A stretch of 64,000 nucleotides of DNA from assembly GCA_943331005.2 (NCBI GenBank), contig CALQJX020000003.1, positions 1-64,000 on the forward strand. Reading direction: 5' to 3'. This stretch comes from Bordetella parapertussis. GTDB taxonomy: Bacteria > Bacteroidota > Bacteroidia > Chitinophagales > Chitinophagaceae. The position numbers and the translations under genes are program-made. This document shows positions 46,098 to 54,958 of the stretch, piece by piece. The notes below the pieces were generated by a model that made no database searches, had not been told where the DNA came from, and saw nothing but the letters and a program-made list of their open reading frames with translations. How positions within the stretch are numbered: position 1 is the first letter of the stretch; each line of letters opens with the position of its first letter.

Positions 46098-47765
46098 ATG
46101 CAGAAATACGCAGTCATAATAATTATAGCAGCCATTTTATTCTTCCCGTTTCTGGGAGGAGTGCATCTTTTTGACTGGGATGAGATCAACTTTGCAGAGT
46201 GTGCCCGTGAAATGATCACATCAGGCGATTACCTGCGTCCCCAGATAGACTTCATGCCTTTCTGGGAAAAGCCCCCATTTTTTATCTGGATGCAGGTAGT
46301 AGCCATGAAACTGTTTGGTATAGGCGAATATGCTGCCCGCTTCCCAAATGCATTAGTTGGCGTCATTACTCTTTGTGCGGTATTCTATGCAGGCAAAAGA
46401 GCAGTGAATGACAAAGTAGCATTATGGTGGTCTGTATTGTTTGCCGCATCGTGGTTGCCTCATCTCTATTTCAAATCGGGCATCATAGACCCTACCTTCA
46501 ATCTCTTTATCTTTCTGGCCTTCTTTCAGGTATATCTGCTCAAAGCGGGCAATCGACCCGGATTACATGCAATGCTGGCAGGTTTGCTGCTGGGCATGGC
46601 TGCAATAACCAAGGGTCCTGTAGCTATTCTGGTATCATTGCTGGCAATGGGCGTATACATGCTTATCAATAAGGGACTGAATGGCTACAAGATCAAACAT
46701 TTACTCACCATAGCTCTTTTCGCTACAGTTCCTGCCCTATCGTGGATAGGTATTGCCACACTGGCTCATGGCACAGAGTATGGTGCGTGGTATCTCAATG
46801 AATTCTTACAATACCAGATACGACTGTTCAGCACAGAAGACTCTGACCATGGCGGTCCATTCATCTATCATTTTGTGGTTTTACTGGCAGGCTGCTTCCC
46901 GGCTTCTATATTCCTGTTCCAATATCTTGGCAAAAGAAAAGAACGCAAAATAGACACGCACGGACTTACCCAGTGGATGTGGATCCTGTTTTGGGTAGTA
47001 TTGATATTGTTCTCTATAGTAAAGACCAAAATTGTACACTACTCTTCTCTTTGCTATTTCCCGCTTACCTATCTGGCAGCACTGCAGTTATACAAGCTGA
47101 GTGAACAGCGGGCACAGTTGAAAATATGGGTAAAAACATTACTACTGGTCATAGGCTCTTTACTTGCCATACTTATTACCTTGCTTCCGGTTGTGGGCAT
47201 CAACAAACAAAAAATTGCGCCTTTTATAGCAGATAAATTTGCAGTGGGCAATCTTCAGGCTGCTGTATCATGGAGCTATGCAGAGTGTTTGTGGGGACTC
47301 GCCTACCTGGCCGGAATATGGATAGCAGTGATGCTGATGAGTAAAAACTTCAGGAAGGGCGTGACGATTCTTTGCGCGGTGCAGGTAGTAATGATACAGG
47401 TAACTATCTTACATTTTACACCAAAAATAGAAGGATATACACAAAGAGCTGCAATAACCTTTTTCGAAAGTCTTAAAGGGAAGGATGTGTATGTGCATCC
47501 ACTGGGTTACCGCAGCTATGCCAACCTCTTTTACACCAGCAAAGAAGCTTCTACCAATCCGGAATACATTCATATACGCACCGACGAAAAAGGCAGGCAA
47601 ACACCTGAAGCCAACAGCCATTGGCTGCTTTATGGCAAGACAGACAAACCTACTTACTTTATCTGTAAGATAAACGACAGTACAGAGTATGCCAGCAAAC
47701 CACAACTGCAACAGCTGGGCAGTAAGAACGGTTTTGTATTCTTCGTAAAGAAGTCGGATCAATGA
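46098..47765 (+). CDS. GT39/GT83 (ArnT-like) membrane glycosyltransferase
   Basis: A 555-residue protein with about eleven spans. The first periplasmic loop carries the DWDEINFAECAREMI acidic motif, followed by MPFWEKPPFFIWMQ, as in ArnT and the protein O-mannosyltransferase superfamily; enzymes of this kind move a sugar from a polyprenyl phosphate to lipid A or protein on the periplasmic side. The C-terminal soluble part (about 430-555) is in the periplasm. Single gene, convergent with the cysteine desulfurase, with a hairpin between them. Confidence 0.85.
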   Translation: MQKYAVIIIIAAILFFPFLGGVHLFDWDEINFAECAREMITSGDYLRPQIDFMPFWEKPPFFIWMQVVAMKLFGIGEYAARFPNALVGVITLCAVFYAGKRAVNDKVALWWSVLFAASWLPHLYFKSGIIDPTFNLFIFLAFFQVYLLKAGNRPGLHAMLAGLLLGMAAITKGPVAILVSLLAMGVYMLINKGLNGYKIKHLLTIALFATVPALSWIGIATLAHGTEYGAWYLNEFLQYQIRLFSTEDSDHGGPFIYHFVVLLAGCFPASIFLFQYLGKRKERKIDTHGLTQWMWILFWVVLILFSIVKTKIVHYSSLCYFPLTYLAALQLYKLSEQRAQLKIWVKTLLLVIGSLLAILITLLPVVGINKQKIAPFIADKFAVGNLQAAVSWSYAECLWGLAYLAGIWIAVMLMSKNFRKGVTILCAVQVVMIQVTILHFTPKIEGYTQRAAITFFESLKGKDVYVHPLGYRSYANLFYTSKEASTNPEYIHIRTDEKGRQTPEANSHWLLYGKTDKPTYFICKINDSTEYASKPQLQQLGSKNGFVFFVKKSDQ

Positions 47766-47800
47766 TCTAATCTACAATCAGTACGTACTGTAAACGAAAA

Positions 47801-47829
47801 GTGAGTTGCATGTAACACATACAACTCAC
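47801..47829. terminator. Hairpin between convergent genes
   Basis: GTGAGTTG (47801-47808) pairs with CAACTCAC (47822-47829), with ATGT/ACAT pairing further in. No T run follows, but the site lies between two convergent stops (47765 and 47854) and likely ends both transcripts. Confidence 0.6.
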
Positions 47830-47853
47830 CTGTCAGTATTGTTCGCTATTGTA

Positions 47854-48987
47854 CTAAACCAGTTCTTTGAGTTTGGCTATAACTACATCTACGTCTTCTT
47901 TTGTGTTGTGTTTGCAGAAAGAGAAACGGATAGGTACTATGTCAGTAGTATTACCATCGCTTATGGCCCTGATAACGTGACTGAGCGAATTGGCTCCGCT
48001 TGTGCATGCACTACCGCCACTTACACATATACCTGCCATATCCAGGTTGAACAGCAACATATCAGACCTTTCAGACATTGGGAAGGACACATTGAGTACT
48101 GTATACAGGCTATTGCCAAAAGTATCACCGTTGAACTTAACATCGGGGAAGTTTGCCTGCAACTGTTCCGCCATATACATTTTCACGCCTTTTATGTGCG
48201 CACTGTCCTGCTCGTAGCGGGCAGTAGCCAGTTCCAGTGCTTTTGCAAAACCAACAATACCATACAGATTTTCTGTACCGGCACGCATATTACGCTCCTG
48301 TGAACCGCCATTCAGGTAAGGTTTTATAGAGATATGCTCATTTACATAGAGTATACCCACACCTTTCGGGCCATGAAATTTATGTGCAGCACCATTGAGG
48401 AAGTGAACATAAAGATTCTTCAGATCGAACGGATAGTGCCCGACTGTCTGAACAGTATCGCTATGAAAAATGGCATCGTATTTTTTACAAAGTTCGCCTA
48501 CAGCATGGATGGGCAGTAGATTTCCTATCTCATTATTAGCATGCATCAGTGTTACTACTGAACGCACTTTACTGCCTGCCAGCAATTCTTCAAGATGCTG
48601 CAGGTCGATATGACCTTTATCTGTAAGTTTTACAAAACTGAGTTCAGCCTGTCCAGTATGTGCATAATACTCTACAGTATGCAGAGTAGCATGGTGTTCC
48701 AGCGGAGAAGTAATGATGTGTTTGCAGCCAAGATCGCGGATTGCAGCTGCAATAGCCGTATTAGTACTTTCTGTACCACCCGAAGTAAAGAAGATCTCTC
48801 CCGGATTGGCATTGAGTATGCGGGCTACCGACTTGCGGGCATTCTCTATAGCCATCTTCGTTTCGCGTCCATAAGAATATACAGAAGATGGATTGCCGAA
48901 TTTTTCAGTAAGAAACGGCATCATTGCTTCCAGCACTTCAGGGTCGAGTGCTGTGGTTGCTGCATTATCAAAGTATAAACGACTCAT
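47854..48987 (-). CDS. Cysteine desulfurase (NifS/IscS family)
   Basis: A 377-residue PLP enzyme that releases sulfur from cysteine for Fe-S cluster or thio-cofactor synthesis. Motifs: YFDNAATTALDPEVLEAM, TSGGTESTNTAI, HSDTVQTVGH, the PLP-Lys region NGAAHKFHGPKGVGILY (usually SAHKIYGPKG), and RAGTENLYGIVGFAKAL. The catalytic Cys lies in SGGSACTSGA, the short-loop group I form. No IscU or SufB gene is nearby. The -7 box at 49004-49011 is 17 bases before the ATG. Confidence 0.92.
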   Translation of the reverse strand: MSRLYFDNAATTALDPEVLEAMMPFLTEKFGNPSSVYSYGRETKMAIENARKSVARILNANPGEIFFTSGGTESTNTAIAAAIRDLGCKHIITSPLEHHATLHTVEYYAHTGQAELSFVKLTDKGHIDLQHLEELLAGSKVRSVVTLMHANNEIGNLLPIHAVGELCKKYDAIFHSDTVQTVGHYPFDLKNLYVHFLNGAAHKFHGPKGVGILYVNEHISIKPYLNGGSQERNMRAGTENLYGIVGFAKALELATARYEQDSAHIKGVKMYMAEQLQANFPDVKFNGDTFGNSLYTVLNVSFPMSERSDMLLFNLDMAGICVSGGSACTSGANSLSHVIRAISDGNTTDIVPIRFSFCKHNTKEDVDVVIAKLKELV

Positions 48988-49003
48988 ATCAATATTTGGG
49001 TCG

Positions 49004-49011
49004 CAAAATTA
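49004..49011 (-). promoter_or_regulatory. -7 promoter element of the cysteine desulfurase gene (TAATTTTG)
   Basis: Exact TAnnTTTG on the minus strand, 17 bases before the ATG at 48987, between this gene and the glycosyltransferase behind it. Confidence 0.6.
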
Positions 49012-49072
49012 ACCTAAATATTGCTATTTTCATGTTGAAGCCAAAAAATGATACGGACCTTGAATGGCGGGC

Positions 49073-49774
49073 TTAAAAATTCCTCATCTTCCAGACACCA
49101 TACATGGCTTCCTTGATGATATTACCCGACATTTTAGAGACACCTTCTTTGCGGTCTTTGAAGGTAATTGGGACTTCTCCTATCTTGAAACCAAGCTTCC
49201 ATGCACGGTATTTCATCTCTATCTGAAATGCATAACCTACAAAATGAACCTGATCGAGCGGAATAGTACTAAGCACTTTTCTTCTGTAACAGATAAAACC
49301 GGCGGTAGGATCATTAACAGGCATCCAGGTGATCATCTTTGTATATAGTGCACCACCCTTTGAGATAAAGATCCTGTCCCACGGCCAGTTTACTACTTTA
49401 CCACCCTTTGTATACCTGGAACCTACAACCACATCGGCGGTGGTACTGCAGGCATCATATAAACGATTGAGATCTTCAGGATCGTGCGAGAAATCCGCAT
49501 CCATCTCGAAAATAAATTCATATGACCTTTCCAATGCCCATTTGAAACCTGCTATATAAGCTGTACCCAGACCCAACTTGCCCTTGCGCTCCAGAATGTG
49601 CAGCATGCCGGTAAATTCATTCTGCAATGTCTTTACAATAGTGGCGGTACCATCCGGCGAACCATCATCCACTATGAGAATATGATAACCGCCGGGCAAT
49701 GACAGCACCTTACGGATGATCTTCTCAATATTCTCCTTTTCGTTATAGGTCGGTATGATTACAAGCTTATCCAA
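49073..49774 (-). CDS. DPM1-like polyprenol-phosphate sugar synthase (GT2)
   Basis: A 233-residue GT2 enzyme close to dolichol/polyprenyl-phosphate mannose synthases: LVIIPTYNEKENIEK, ILIVDDGSPDGTA, FIFEMDADFSHDPED, VVGSRYTKGGKVVNWPWDR, and VPITFKDRKEGVSKM near the end. It transfers a hexose from a nucleotide sugar to polyprenyl phosphate on the cytoplasmic face, the donor needed by GT39 enzymes like those at 46098 and 52236. The start is a TTG (49774); an upstream in-frame TGA lies three codons before it and no ATG fits the family's N-terminus. Confidence 0.88.
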   Translation of the reverse strand: MDKLVIIPTYNEKENIEKIIRKVLSLPGGYHILIVDDGSPDGTATIVKTLQNEFTGMLHILERKGKLGLGTAYIAGFKWALERSYEFIFEMDADFSHDPEDLNRLYDACSTTADVVVGSRYTKGGKVVNWPWDRIFISKGGALYTKMITWMPVNDPTAGFICYRRKVLSTIPLDQVHFVGYAFQIEMKYRAWKLGFKIGEVPITFKDRKEGVSKMSGNIIKEAMYGVWKMRNF

Positions 49775-49836
49775 AAGAAATCAGCAAATTAGAGGGCAAA
49801 ATAAGTATTATGTGATGAAATAAGACTAAAAAAATG

Positions 49837-50622
49837 CTAAACTTTTAAACCTGCCTTTTTCAGCTTCATTCTATTCAGGATCTCAGAAATTTTTTGTTTA
49901 GTATGTAATGCAAAATCAGCCTGCATCATCCAGTCGTAATACTGAGGCTCAGCATTGAAGATATCCTCTACCCTGCGGCCTTTATGTTTGCCGAAATTGA
50001 ATACCGGATGACCGTCTTTCATAACTATGCGACGTGCGTAGTCTACATACTCATCGGTGTGGGTAAACTGATGCAGTGCCGGAACATCTGTACCCAGATT
50101 CTCATAACGTTCCAGCTGTGCTTCCAATACTTCTATAGTTGCATCGATATCGGCTTCTGCGCTATGTGCATTATCAAGATTTTTGTTGCAATAGAAACTG
50201 AGTGCCGCACTTAGCGTTCTTGCTTCCATTTTGAAGAAGATCTGCTGCACATCCACCATATGTCTTTCAGTGAAATCGACATTGATACCGGCACGCAAGA
50301 ACTCCTCTGCCAGCAGCGGAAGATCGAACTTACTAGAGTTATAGCCACCCATATCGCAGCCCTTCATCCAGTCGTACAGATGATGAGCGATCTGTTTGAA
50401 AGAAGGTGCGTTCTTTACATCTTCATCGGAAATACCATGTATCGCAGTAACCTCCGGAGGAATAGGAATACCCGGGTTGATACGTTTGACGTATTTTTCC
50501 CTTTTGCCATCCGTCATCATTTTCACGAATGCCAGCTCCACTATCCTATCTTTTACGTTATCGGTACCCGTGGTCTCCAGATCAAAGAAAACAATCGGCC
50601 TTTTTAAATTCAGTTTGGGCAT
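49837..50622 (-). CDS. DnaQ-like (DEDDh) 3'-5' exonuclease
   Basis: A 261-residue exonuclease. Exo I is FFDLETTGTDNVKDRIVELA, exo II lies in GGYNSSKFDLPLLAEEF, and exo III is NAHSAEADIDATIEVLEA, giving the DEDDh set of metal and base residues. A C-terminal part (about 195-261) contains FNFGKHKGRRVEDI, an element found in a subset of these nucleases. Likely DNA repair or RNA trimming; the substrate is not evident. The ATG at 50622 is preferred to a GTG two codons upstream. It lies 5 bases after the mpl stop, so both are co-transcribed. Confidence 0.88.
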   Translation of the reverse strand: MPKLNLKRPIVFFDLETTGTDNVKDRIVELAFVKMMTDGKREKYVKRINPGIPIPPEVTAIHGISDEDVKNAPSFKQIAHHLYDWMKGCDMGGYNSSKFDLPLLAEEFLRAGINVDFTERHMVDVQQIFFKMEARTLSAALSFYCNKNLDNAHSAEADIDATIEVLEAQLERYENLGTDVPALHQFTHTDEYVDYARRIVMKDGHPVFNFGKHKGRRVEDIFNAEPQYYDWMMQADFALHTKQKISEILNRMKLKKAGLKV

Positions 50623-50627
50623 GTACA

Positions 50628-51992
50628 CTATTTCTTGTGCGAACTTACGGTATTCCAGTCAATTCCATCGAATGTACCGGAACTCATGAGTAATAAAAAA
50701 ACAGGCTTATCTTTTCCCGATATCTTTTCCGTAACTGTTTCTTCCAGTTCGGCACGGTTGTCTATAACTGTAACATCTGCTCTGCCAAAGTGACTTTTTA
50801 CAGTATTTGTACCCAGATTAGGTAGTTTTTTAAGTTCCAGCGCATGGTGACTGAAATATACAATTGCATCATCAGCACCATTCATACTGCCATCATACTC
50901 GTTGAGGAACTGCTCATTCAGACTACTGTAGGTATGTAATTCGAAACAGGCAACCAAATGATGATCGGGATAAGCCTCACGTACTGCATTGAGCGTAGCC
51001 TTCAGTTTACTTGGGGCATGTGCAAAATCGCGGTATACCAGTAAACCGGGCTCTTCCTTTACTTTCTCCAGTCTGCGGGCAGCCCCTGTAAAGGTAGCTA
51101 TGGCAGCAAAACAGTCTTTTTCACTTACACCCAACTCCATACAAACGTCTATTGCAGCCTGCATATTCAGCAGGTTATGACGGCCAAATACAGAAACCTT
51201 CACCTGACCCTCTGCAGTATCCATAACCGGATAACCATTTTCGTAATGGAACGAAGGCGTAGCATATGGTTGGGCATCTACCCTGCCACCGCTTCCGCCT
51301 ATTACGCGCAGCACTTCTGTATCCTCACTGTTGTAGAATACCTTGGTACCTTCTTCCATTCCCAGCAGATACTGCTCGAACTGATTGAAATAGATATCGT
51401 AGGTTGGAAATACGTTTATGTGATCCCATGCAATACCACTGAGCACACTGATATGCGGGTGATAAAAGAAGATCTTGGGCCTTTTCTCTTCTGCAGAAGC
51501 CGGATATTCATCCCCTTCCAGCACGATGATGGGTGCCTCGGTGAGTTTCACAGACTGGTCGAATCCTGCAACACGGGCACCTACCAGATAATCGAAATCA
51601 ATACCCTGATGTTTGAGGATATGCATGATCATGGAAGTTATGGTTGTCTTACCATGACTGCCTGCCACTACTACCCTTTTCTTGTTTTTACTTACCTCAT
51701 AAACATATTGCGGAAAAGAATAAACAGGAATACCCGCTTTTTTAGCTGCTACAAGCTCAGGATTATCACCCTTGGCATGCATACCCAATACTACGGCATC
51801 AATAGATGCGGTGATCTTTTCGGGAAACCAGCCAAACTGTGGCGGCAACAAACCTTCTGCAGCCAGATTGCTCCTGGCAGGATCAGTAATCTCATCGTCG
51901 CTTCCGGTTATCAGATATCCTTTGCGGTGCAGTGCAAGTGCCAGCTGATGCATGATGGCGCCACCAATTGCTATAAAATGTATCTGTTGCAT
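50628..51992 (-). CDS. mpl: Mpl: UDP-MurNAc tripeptide ligase (murein recycling)
   Basis: A 454-residue Mur ligase of the Mpl/MurC group. The Rossmann N-terminus reads IHFIAIGGAIMHQLALAL (MurC-like), the ATP loop is VVAGSHGKTTITSMI, and the central domain has SGIAWDHINVFPT and FTGAARRLEKV with RDFAHAPSKLKATL, the Mpl hallmark. It attaches the recycled L-Ala-gamma-D-Glu-meso-Dap tripeptide to UDP-MurNAc in the cytoplasm. Start ATG at 51992; a perfect -7 box lies 33 bases upstream. Confidence 0.92.
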   Translation of the reverse strand: MQQIHFIAIGGAIMHQLALALHRKGYLITGSDDEITDPARSNLAAEGLLPPQFGWFPEKITASIDAVVLGMHAKGDNPELVAAKKAGIPVYSFPQYVYEVSKNKKRVVVAGSHGKTTITSMIMHILKHQGIDFDYLVGARVAGFDQSVKLTEAPIIVLEGDEYPASAEEKRPKIFFYHPHISVLSGIAWDHINVFPTYDIYFNQFEQYLLGMEEGTKVFYNSEDTEVLRVIGGSGGRVDAQPYATPSFHYENGYPVMDTAEGQVKVSVFGRHNLLNMQAAIDVCMELGVSEKDCFAAIATFTGAARRLEKVKEEPGLLVYRDFAHAPSKLKATLNAVREAYPDHHLVACFELHTYSSLNEQFLNEYDGSMNGADDAIVYFSHHALELKKLPNLGTNTVKSHFGRADVTVIDNRAELEETVTEKISGKDKPVFLLLMSSGTFDGIDWNTVSSHKK

Positions 51993-52024
51993 GTATTTTG
52001 TTCTATCTTTTTTCTATCTTCGTA

Positions 52025-52032
52025 CAAAGTTA
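52025..52032 (-). promoter_or_regulatory. -7 promoter element of mpl (TAACTTTG)
   Basis: Exact TAnnTTTG on the minus strand 33 bases before the mpl ATG; probably drives mpl and the exonuclease gene. Confidence 0.6.
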
Positions 52033-52065
52033 ATCGAGCTTTTTACTATTCATAACCATATAAGT

Positions 52066-52200
52066 ATGCAGCTATTTATAAAACTCAGGCGTGTATTTCC
52101 TATAATAGCAATCATTGCATTGATGTCAGCATCATCATGTGGCACCAAAAAATATGGTTGTCCGGGTCACATGTTCACTCCACCTACTTTGGTTAAATAA
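52066..52200 (+). CDS. 44-aa lipoprotein, unknown
   Basis: A very short gene, divergent from mpl. The product has a basic N-terminus (MQLFIKLRRV), a hydrophobic stretch and a lipobox SASSC at about residue 25, leaving a 20-residue mature lipopeptide: CGTKKYGCPGHMFTPPTLVK. The mature part has two Cys, Lys-Lys, a Gly-His and Pro-Pro. I recognise no family. The signal peptide and lipobox in exactly the right order argue that it is real. A near-consensus TATCTTCG (52015-52022) may be its -7 box. Confidence 0.55.
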   Translation: MQLFIKLRRVFPIIAIIALMSASSCGTKKYGCPGHMFTPPTLVK

Positions 52201-52235
52201 TATCATTCTTTCCTGCTCGTCCGGCAACAAGTGCA

Positions 52236-53705
52236 TCAGCCCTTGTACCTGTATATGTAGCACGAATAGCTGTCACTTATCTTATAAGGTAGCTTATTCA
52301 ATATCCGGGCAAAAAAACCGGAGTAGCTGTTGTTTTCCACAAACGTAACGAACTCGTAATGATCGTTCAGGAAAGCTGGTTCGTAATACTGTTTCACATC
52401 ACTGGTCTTGTTCAGTATCACATACTTTATCTTATGTTCCAGAATGTATTTGGTGAGCTCTGGCACCGAACCGTTCATCTGAGTAGTAAGGAAGGAACAG
52501 TTTTTATTTCTGGCAATATAATAGAACTCAAAATCTCCAAAAACTGAAGTATTGGGTTCTATATACTTTGTGATCAGCTGCTCATTCCGGTATGGATCGT
52601 GCTGGGGAATTGTAGTAATAATGTACAAACCCTTGAACAGGAACACCGCAATAAAACCTGCGTACATAACATAGGTTACATATTTCAAAGGTTTGATCTG
52701 CAGCAATTGCAATGCAATACCAGCCAAAAGCAGGGCAACAAATGGAATAGACAATGCAAAATATCTGCCTTCTATACCGCCGTGCACAATGGCTATAAAA
52801 GAAGCTATTGCCGGTACTGTGAATAATGCCAAATGCGGATGCTCTTTCAGTTTACCCTTTACAGCAAGCAAAAGGAATAACAGGAATGCAAAAATGAAGA
52901 TGAACAGATTATACCTTACCCTGAATTTGGTACCCATGCCCAGATGGTCTTTGAGATAAGTTGCATGTGTGGTGAAGTAAATATACTCGGTTACCCCACC
53001 AAAAGTGACGAATATCCACAAATAGTAAACAGCTGCAAAAGCCACAGCTATGGATACATACTTAACAAAAACGGCTATTCTGTTCTTGCCCAGATCGGCT
53101 ATGATCTCGTACAAGAAGTAAACCATATATACCGGGAAGGTGAATACAAACCGGGGATTGGTGAGGATAGAACAGCAAAGTAATATTCCGGTAAGTGCTG
53201 CAAAAATAAAGGCAGTCGTCTGGTTCTTGTTATCGGAACGATGAAAGGTTATGTAAGACAACAGGAAAAATGCCAAACCTATAAAGTCCATGCGACCAGA
53301 ATGCAGGAACTGGTTGAAATTGGGTTCCAGTGCCATAATAACCACTGCAGCTATGGCTATCTGCTGTTTCATTTTTAGCTGCAAACCAATACGATATACC
53401 AGAAACAAACAGAAAAAACCCATGAGCATATTGGTAATGCGCACAGTGAAGATGCCATAACCAAATGTCTTGATCATTAGCGCCTGCCAAACAAAGTATA
53501 TGGGGCCATAATTGAGTTTCTCTGCAGGTTCGCCAATAATACGTGCCTGCTCAAAGAGGGTGCCATCTTTCATGTATGACTCAGTCATGCTGAGAAATGA
53601 AACCTCATCGAACCAGGGAAGTGGTGAATATATAAGCGTGGCCAGGTGATAAACGATATATACAAAAGTTGCAATACCCAATAACACCCAATACTTTTTA
53701 TTCAT
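52236..53705 (-). CDS. GT39-like membrane glycosyltransferase / mannosyltransferase
   Basis: A 489-residue protein with about ten spans. The N-terminal periplasmic loop PLPWFDEVSFLSMTESYMKD carries the acidic motif of GT39-type transferases, and the second loop FEQARIIGEPAEKLNYGPIY has the expected features. The C-terminal soluble part (about 395-489) follows. It should use a polyprenyl-phosphate sugar. It ends just before the stop of the divergent small lipoprotein (36 bases between) and lies 55 bases after the GtrB-like gene on the same strand, so these two may share a transcript. Confidence 0.8.
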   Translation of the reverse strand: MNKKYWVLLGIATFVYIVYHLATLIYSPLPWFDEVSFLSMTESYMKDGTLFEQARIIGEPAEKLNYGPIYFVWQALMIKTFGYGIFTVRITNMLMGFFCLFLVYRIGLQLKMKQQIAIAAVVIMALEPNFNQFLHSGRMDFIGLAFFLLSYITFHRSDNKNQTTAFIFAALTGILLCCSILTNPRFVFTFPVYMVYFLYEIIADLGKNRIAVFVKYVSIAVAFAAVYYLWIFVTFGGVTEYIYFTTHATYLKDHLGMGTKFRVRYNLFIFIFAFLLFLLLAVKGKLKEHPHLALFTVPAIASFIAIVHGGIEGRYFALSIPFVALLLAGIALQLLQIKPLKYVTYVMYAGFIAVFLFKGLYIITTIPQHDPYRNEQLITKYIEPNTSVFGDFEFYYIARNKNCSFLTTQMNGSVPELTKYILEHKIKYVILNKTSDVKQYYEPAFLNDHYEFVTFVENNSYSGFFARILNKLPYKISDSYSCYIYRYKG

Positions 53706-53760
53706 GTTCCACTTTTACCTGCCGCAGGAATATCTCCTACAGCAATTTGATACTAATTGA

Positions 53761-54708
53761 TTATTGCTCTACGAATTCGGAATTGATGATCTTCTTCTTG
53801 ATGATATATAAGGGTCTACCCTTTACCTGGAAGAAGATACGGAGTACATACTCGCCAATGATACCTAAAGAAATGAGCTGCACACCACTAAAGAGGATTA
53901 TTGCAAACAATAGTGCAGTAAAACCCTGTGGCACATTGTGGTAAATATATTTCTGAATAAGGGTATTGATAAGATATGCCAACGACACCAGAATAGAAAA
54001 CACTCCCATATTGGTGATGAGCTTTACCGGGAATTCGCTGAAATTGAAAATACCGTTATAGGCCAGCTTAAACAGTTTCTTAAAAGAATATTTAGAATCT
54101 CCTGCTGCCCTGCTATCGCGCTCATACTCATACCCAACCTGCTTGAAACCGATCCAGGTGCGCATACCTCTTATGTACCTGCTTTCCTCAGGCATTTTAT
54201 TGAGTACATCCACAACGCGCCTGCTGATGAGTGAAAAATCGCCACTATCCAGCGGAATATCTATATATGATATTGACTTTAATATGCGATAGAAAATGTG
54301 GTAGCTCATTTTCTTTACGAAACCTTCTTTGCGTTTTTTGCGAACGGCATAAACCACATCATACCCCTCTTTGTATTTTTCATAGAAAGCAGGTAGTAGT
54401 TCCGGTGGATCCTGAAGATCGCCGTCTATGACCATAATGGCCTCAGTGCCCCTTGCCGATGATAGACCTGCACTTAGTGCCAACTGGTGACCGTAATTGC
54501 GTGCCAGCAAAACACCATGATACCTTTTATCAGAAAGCGACAGCTGCTGTATGAGTGCTGCAGTATTGTCCTTGCTGCCATCATCAACCAAAACAACTTC
54601 AATATTCAGCGACTGAGTGTCCATCAGTTTATTGATCCTTTCTACAAGTTGTGGCAATACTTCGCTTTCATTGTAGAGTGGAATGACAAAAGAAACCTGT
54701 GGCAGCAT
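53761..54708 (-). CDS. GtrB/ArnC-like GT2 polyprenol-phosphate glycosyltransferase
   Basis: A 315-residue membrane GT2 enzyme: SFVIPLYNESEVLPQLVER, EVVLVDDGSKDNTAALI, GTEAIMVIDGDLQDPPELL, and the arginine-rich PLDSGDFSLISRRVVD stretch. Two C-terminal spans (about 235-256 and 268-292) match the GtrB/ArnC type that charges undecaprenyl phosphate with a sugar and is followed by a transferase gene of the GT39 kind, here at 52236. The two form a donor-synthase/transferase pair. Confidence 0.88.
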   Translation of the reverse strand: MLPQVSFVIPLYNESEVLPQLVERINKLMDTQSLNIEVVLVDDGSKDNTAALIQQLSLSDKRYHGVLLARNYGHQLALSAGLSSARGTEAIMVIDGDLQDPPELLPAFYEKYKEGYDVVYAVRKKRKEGFVKKMSYHIFYRILKSISYIDIPLDSGDFSLISRRVVDVLNKMPEESRYIRGMRTWIGFKQVGYEYERDSRAAGDSKYSFKKLFKLAYNGIFNFSEFPVKLITNMGVFSILVSLAYLINTLIQKYIYHNVPQGFTALLFAIILFSGVQLISLGIIGEYVLRIFFQVKGRPLYIIKKKIINSEFVEQ

Positions 54709-54924
54709 GTGTTTGATTATAGTGATTCATCGTCGATAAAACAACGATAAAATTAATATATAAATTTAAGTTCGGTAACAATAGGGGATATAGCTACCGA
54801 TAATAGTATCAAAAGTAAAAGAAAAAGTTTATTCTTTTCAGACTTTAATCAAAAGATCCATGGCTGGTAGCAGTAAGATAATAAGTACCGCTTCATTTTA
54901 AGAATTCATTTAACATAGTTGGCT

Positions 54925-54932
54925 TACTTTTG
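54925..54932 (+). promoter_or_regulatory. -7 promoter element of the L,D-transpeptidase gene (TACTTTTG)
   Basis: Exact TAnnTTTG 26 bases before the ATG at 54959, in the 250-base gap shared with the divergent glycosyltransferase gene. Confidence 0.6.
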
Positions 54933-54958
54933 TACTGATACATATAATAATTGACTAA

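Noticed and set aside
51177..52055. A 292-codon open frame on the plus strand opposite mpl
   Set aside because: It is entirely antisense to a well-conserved Mur ligase and has no domain signature; long antisense frames arise from the codon bias here.
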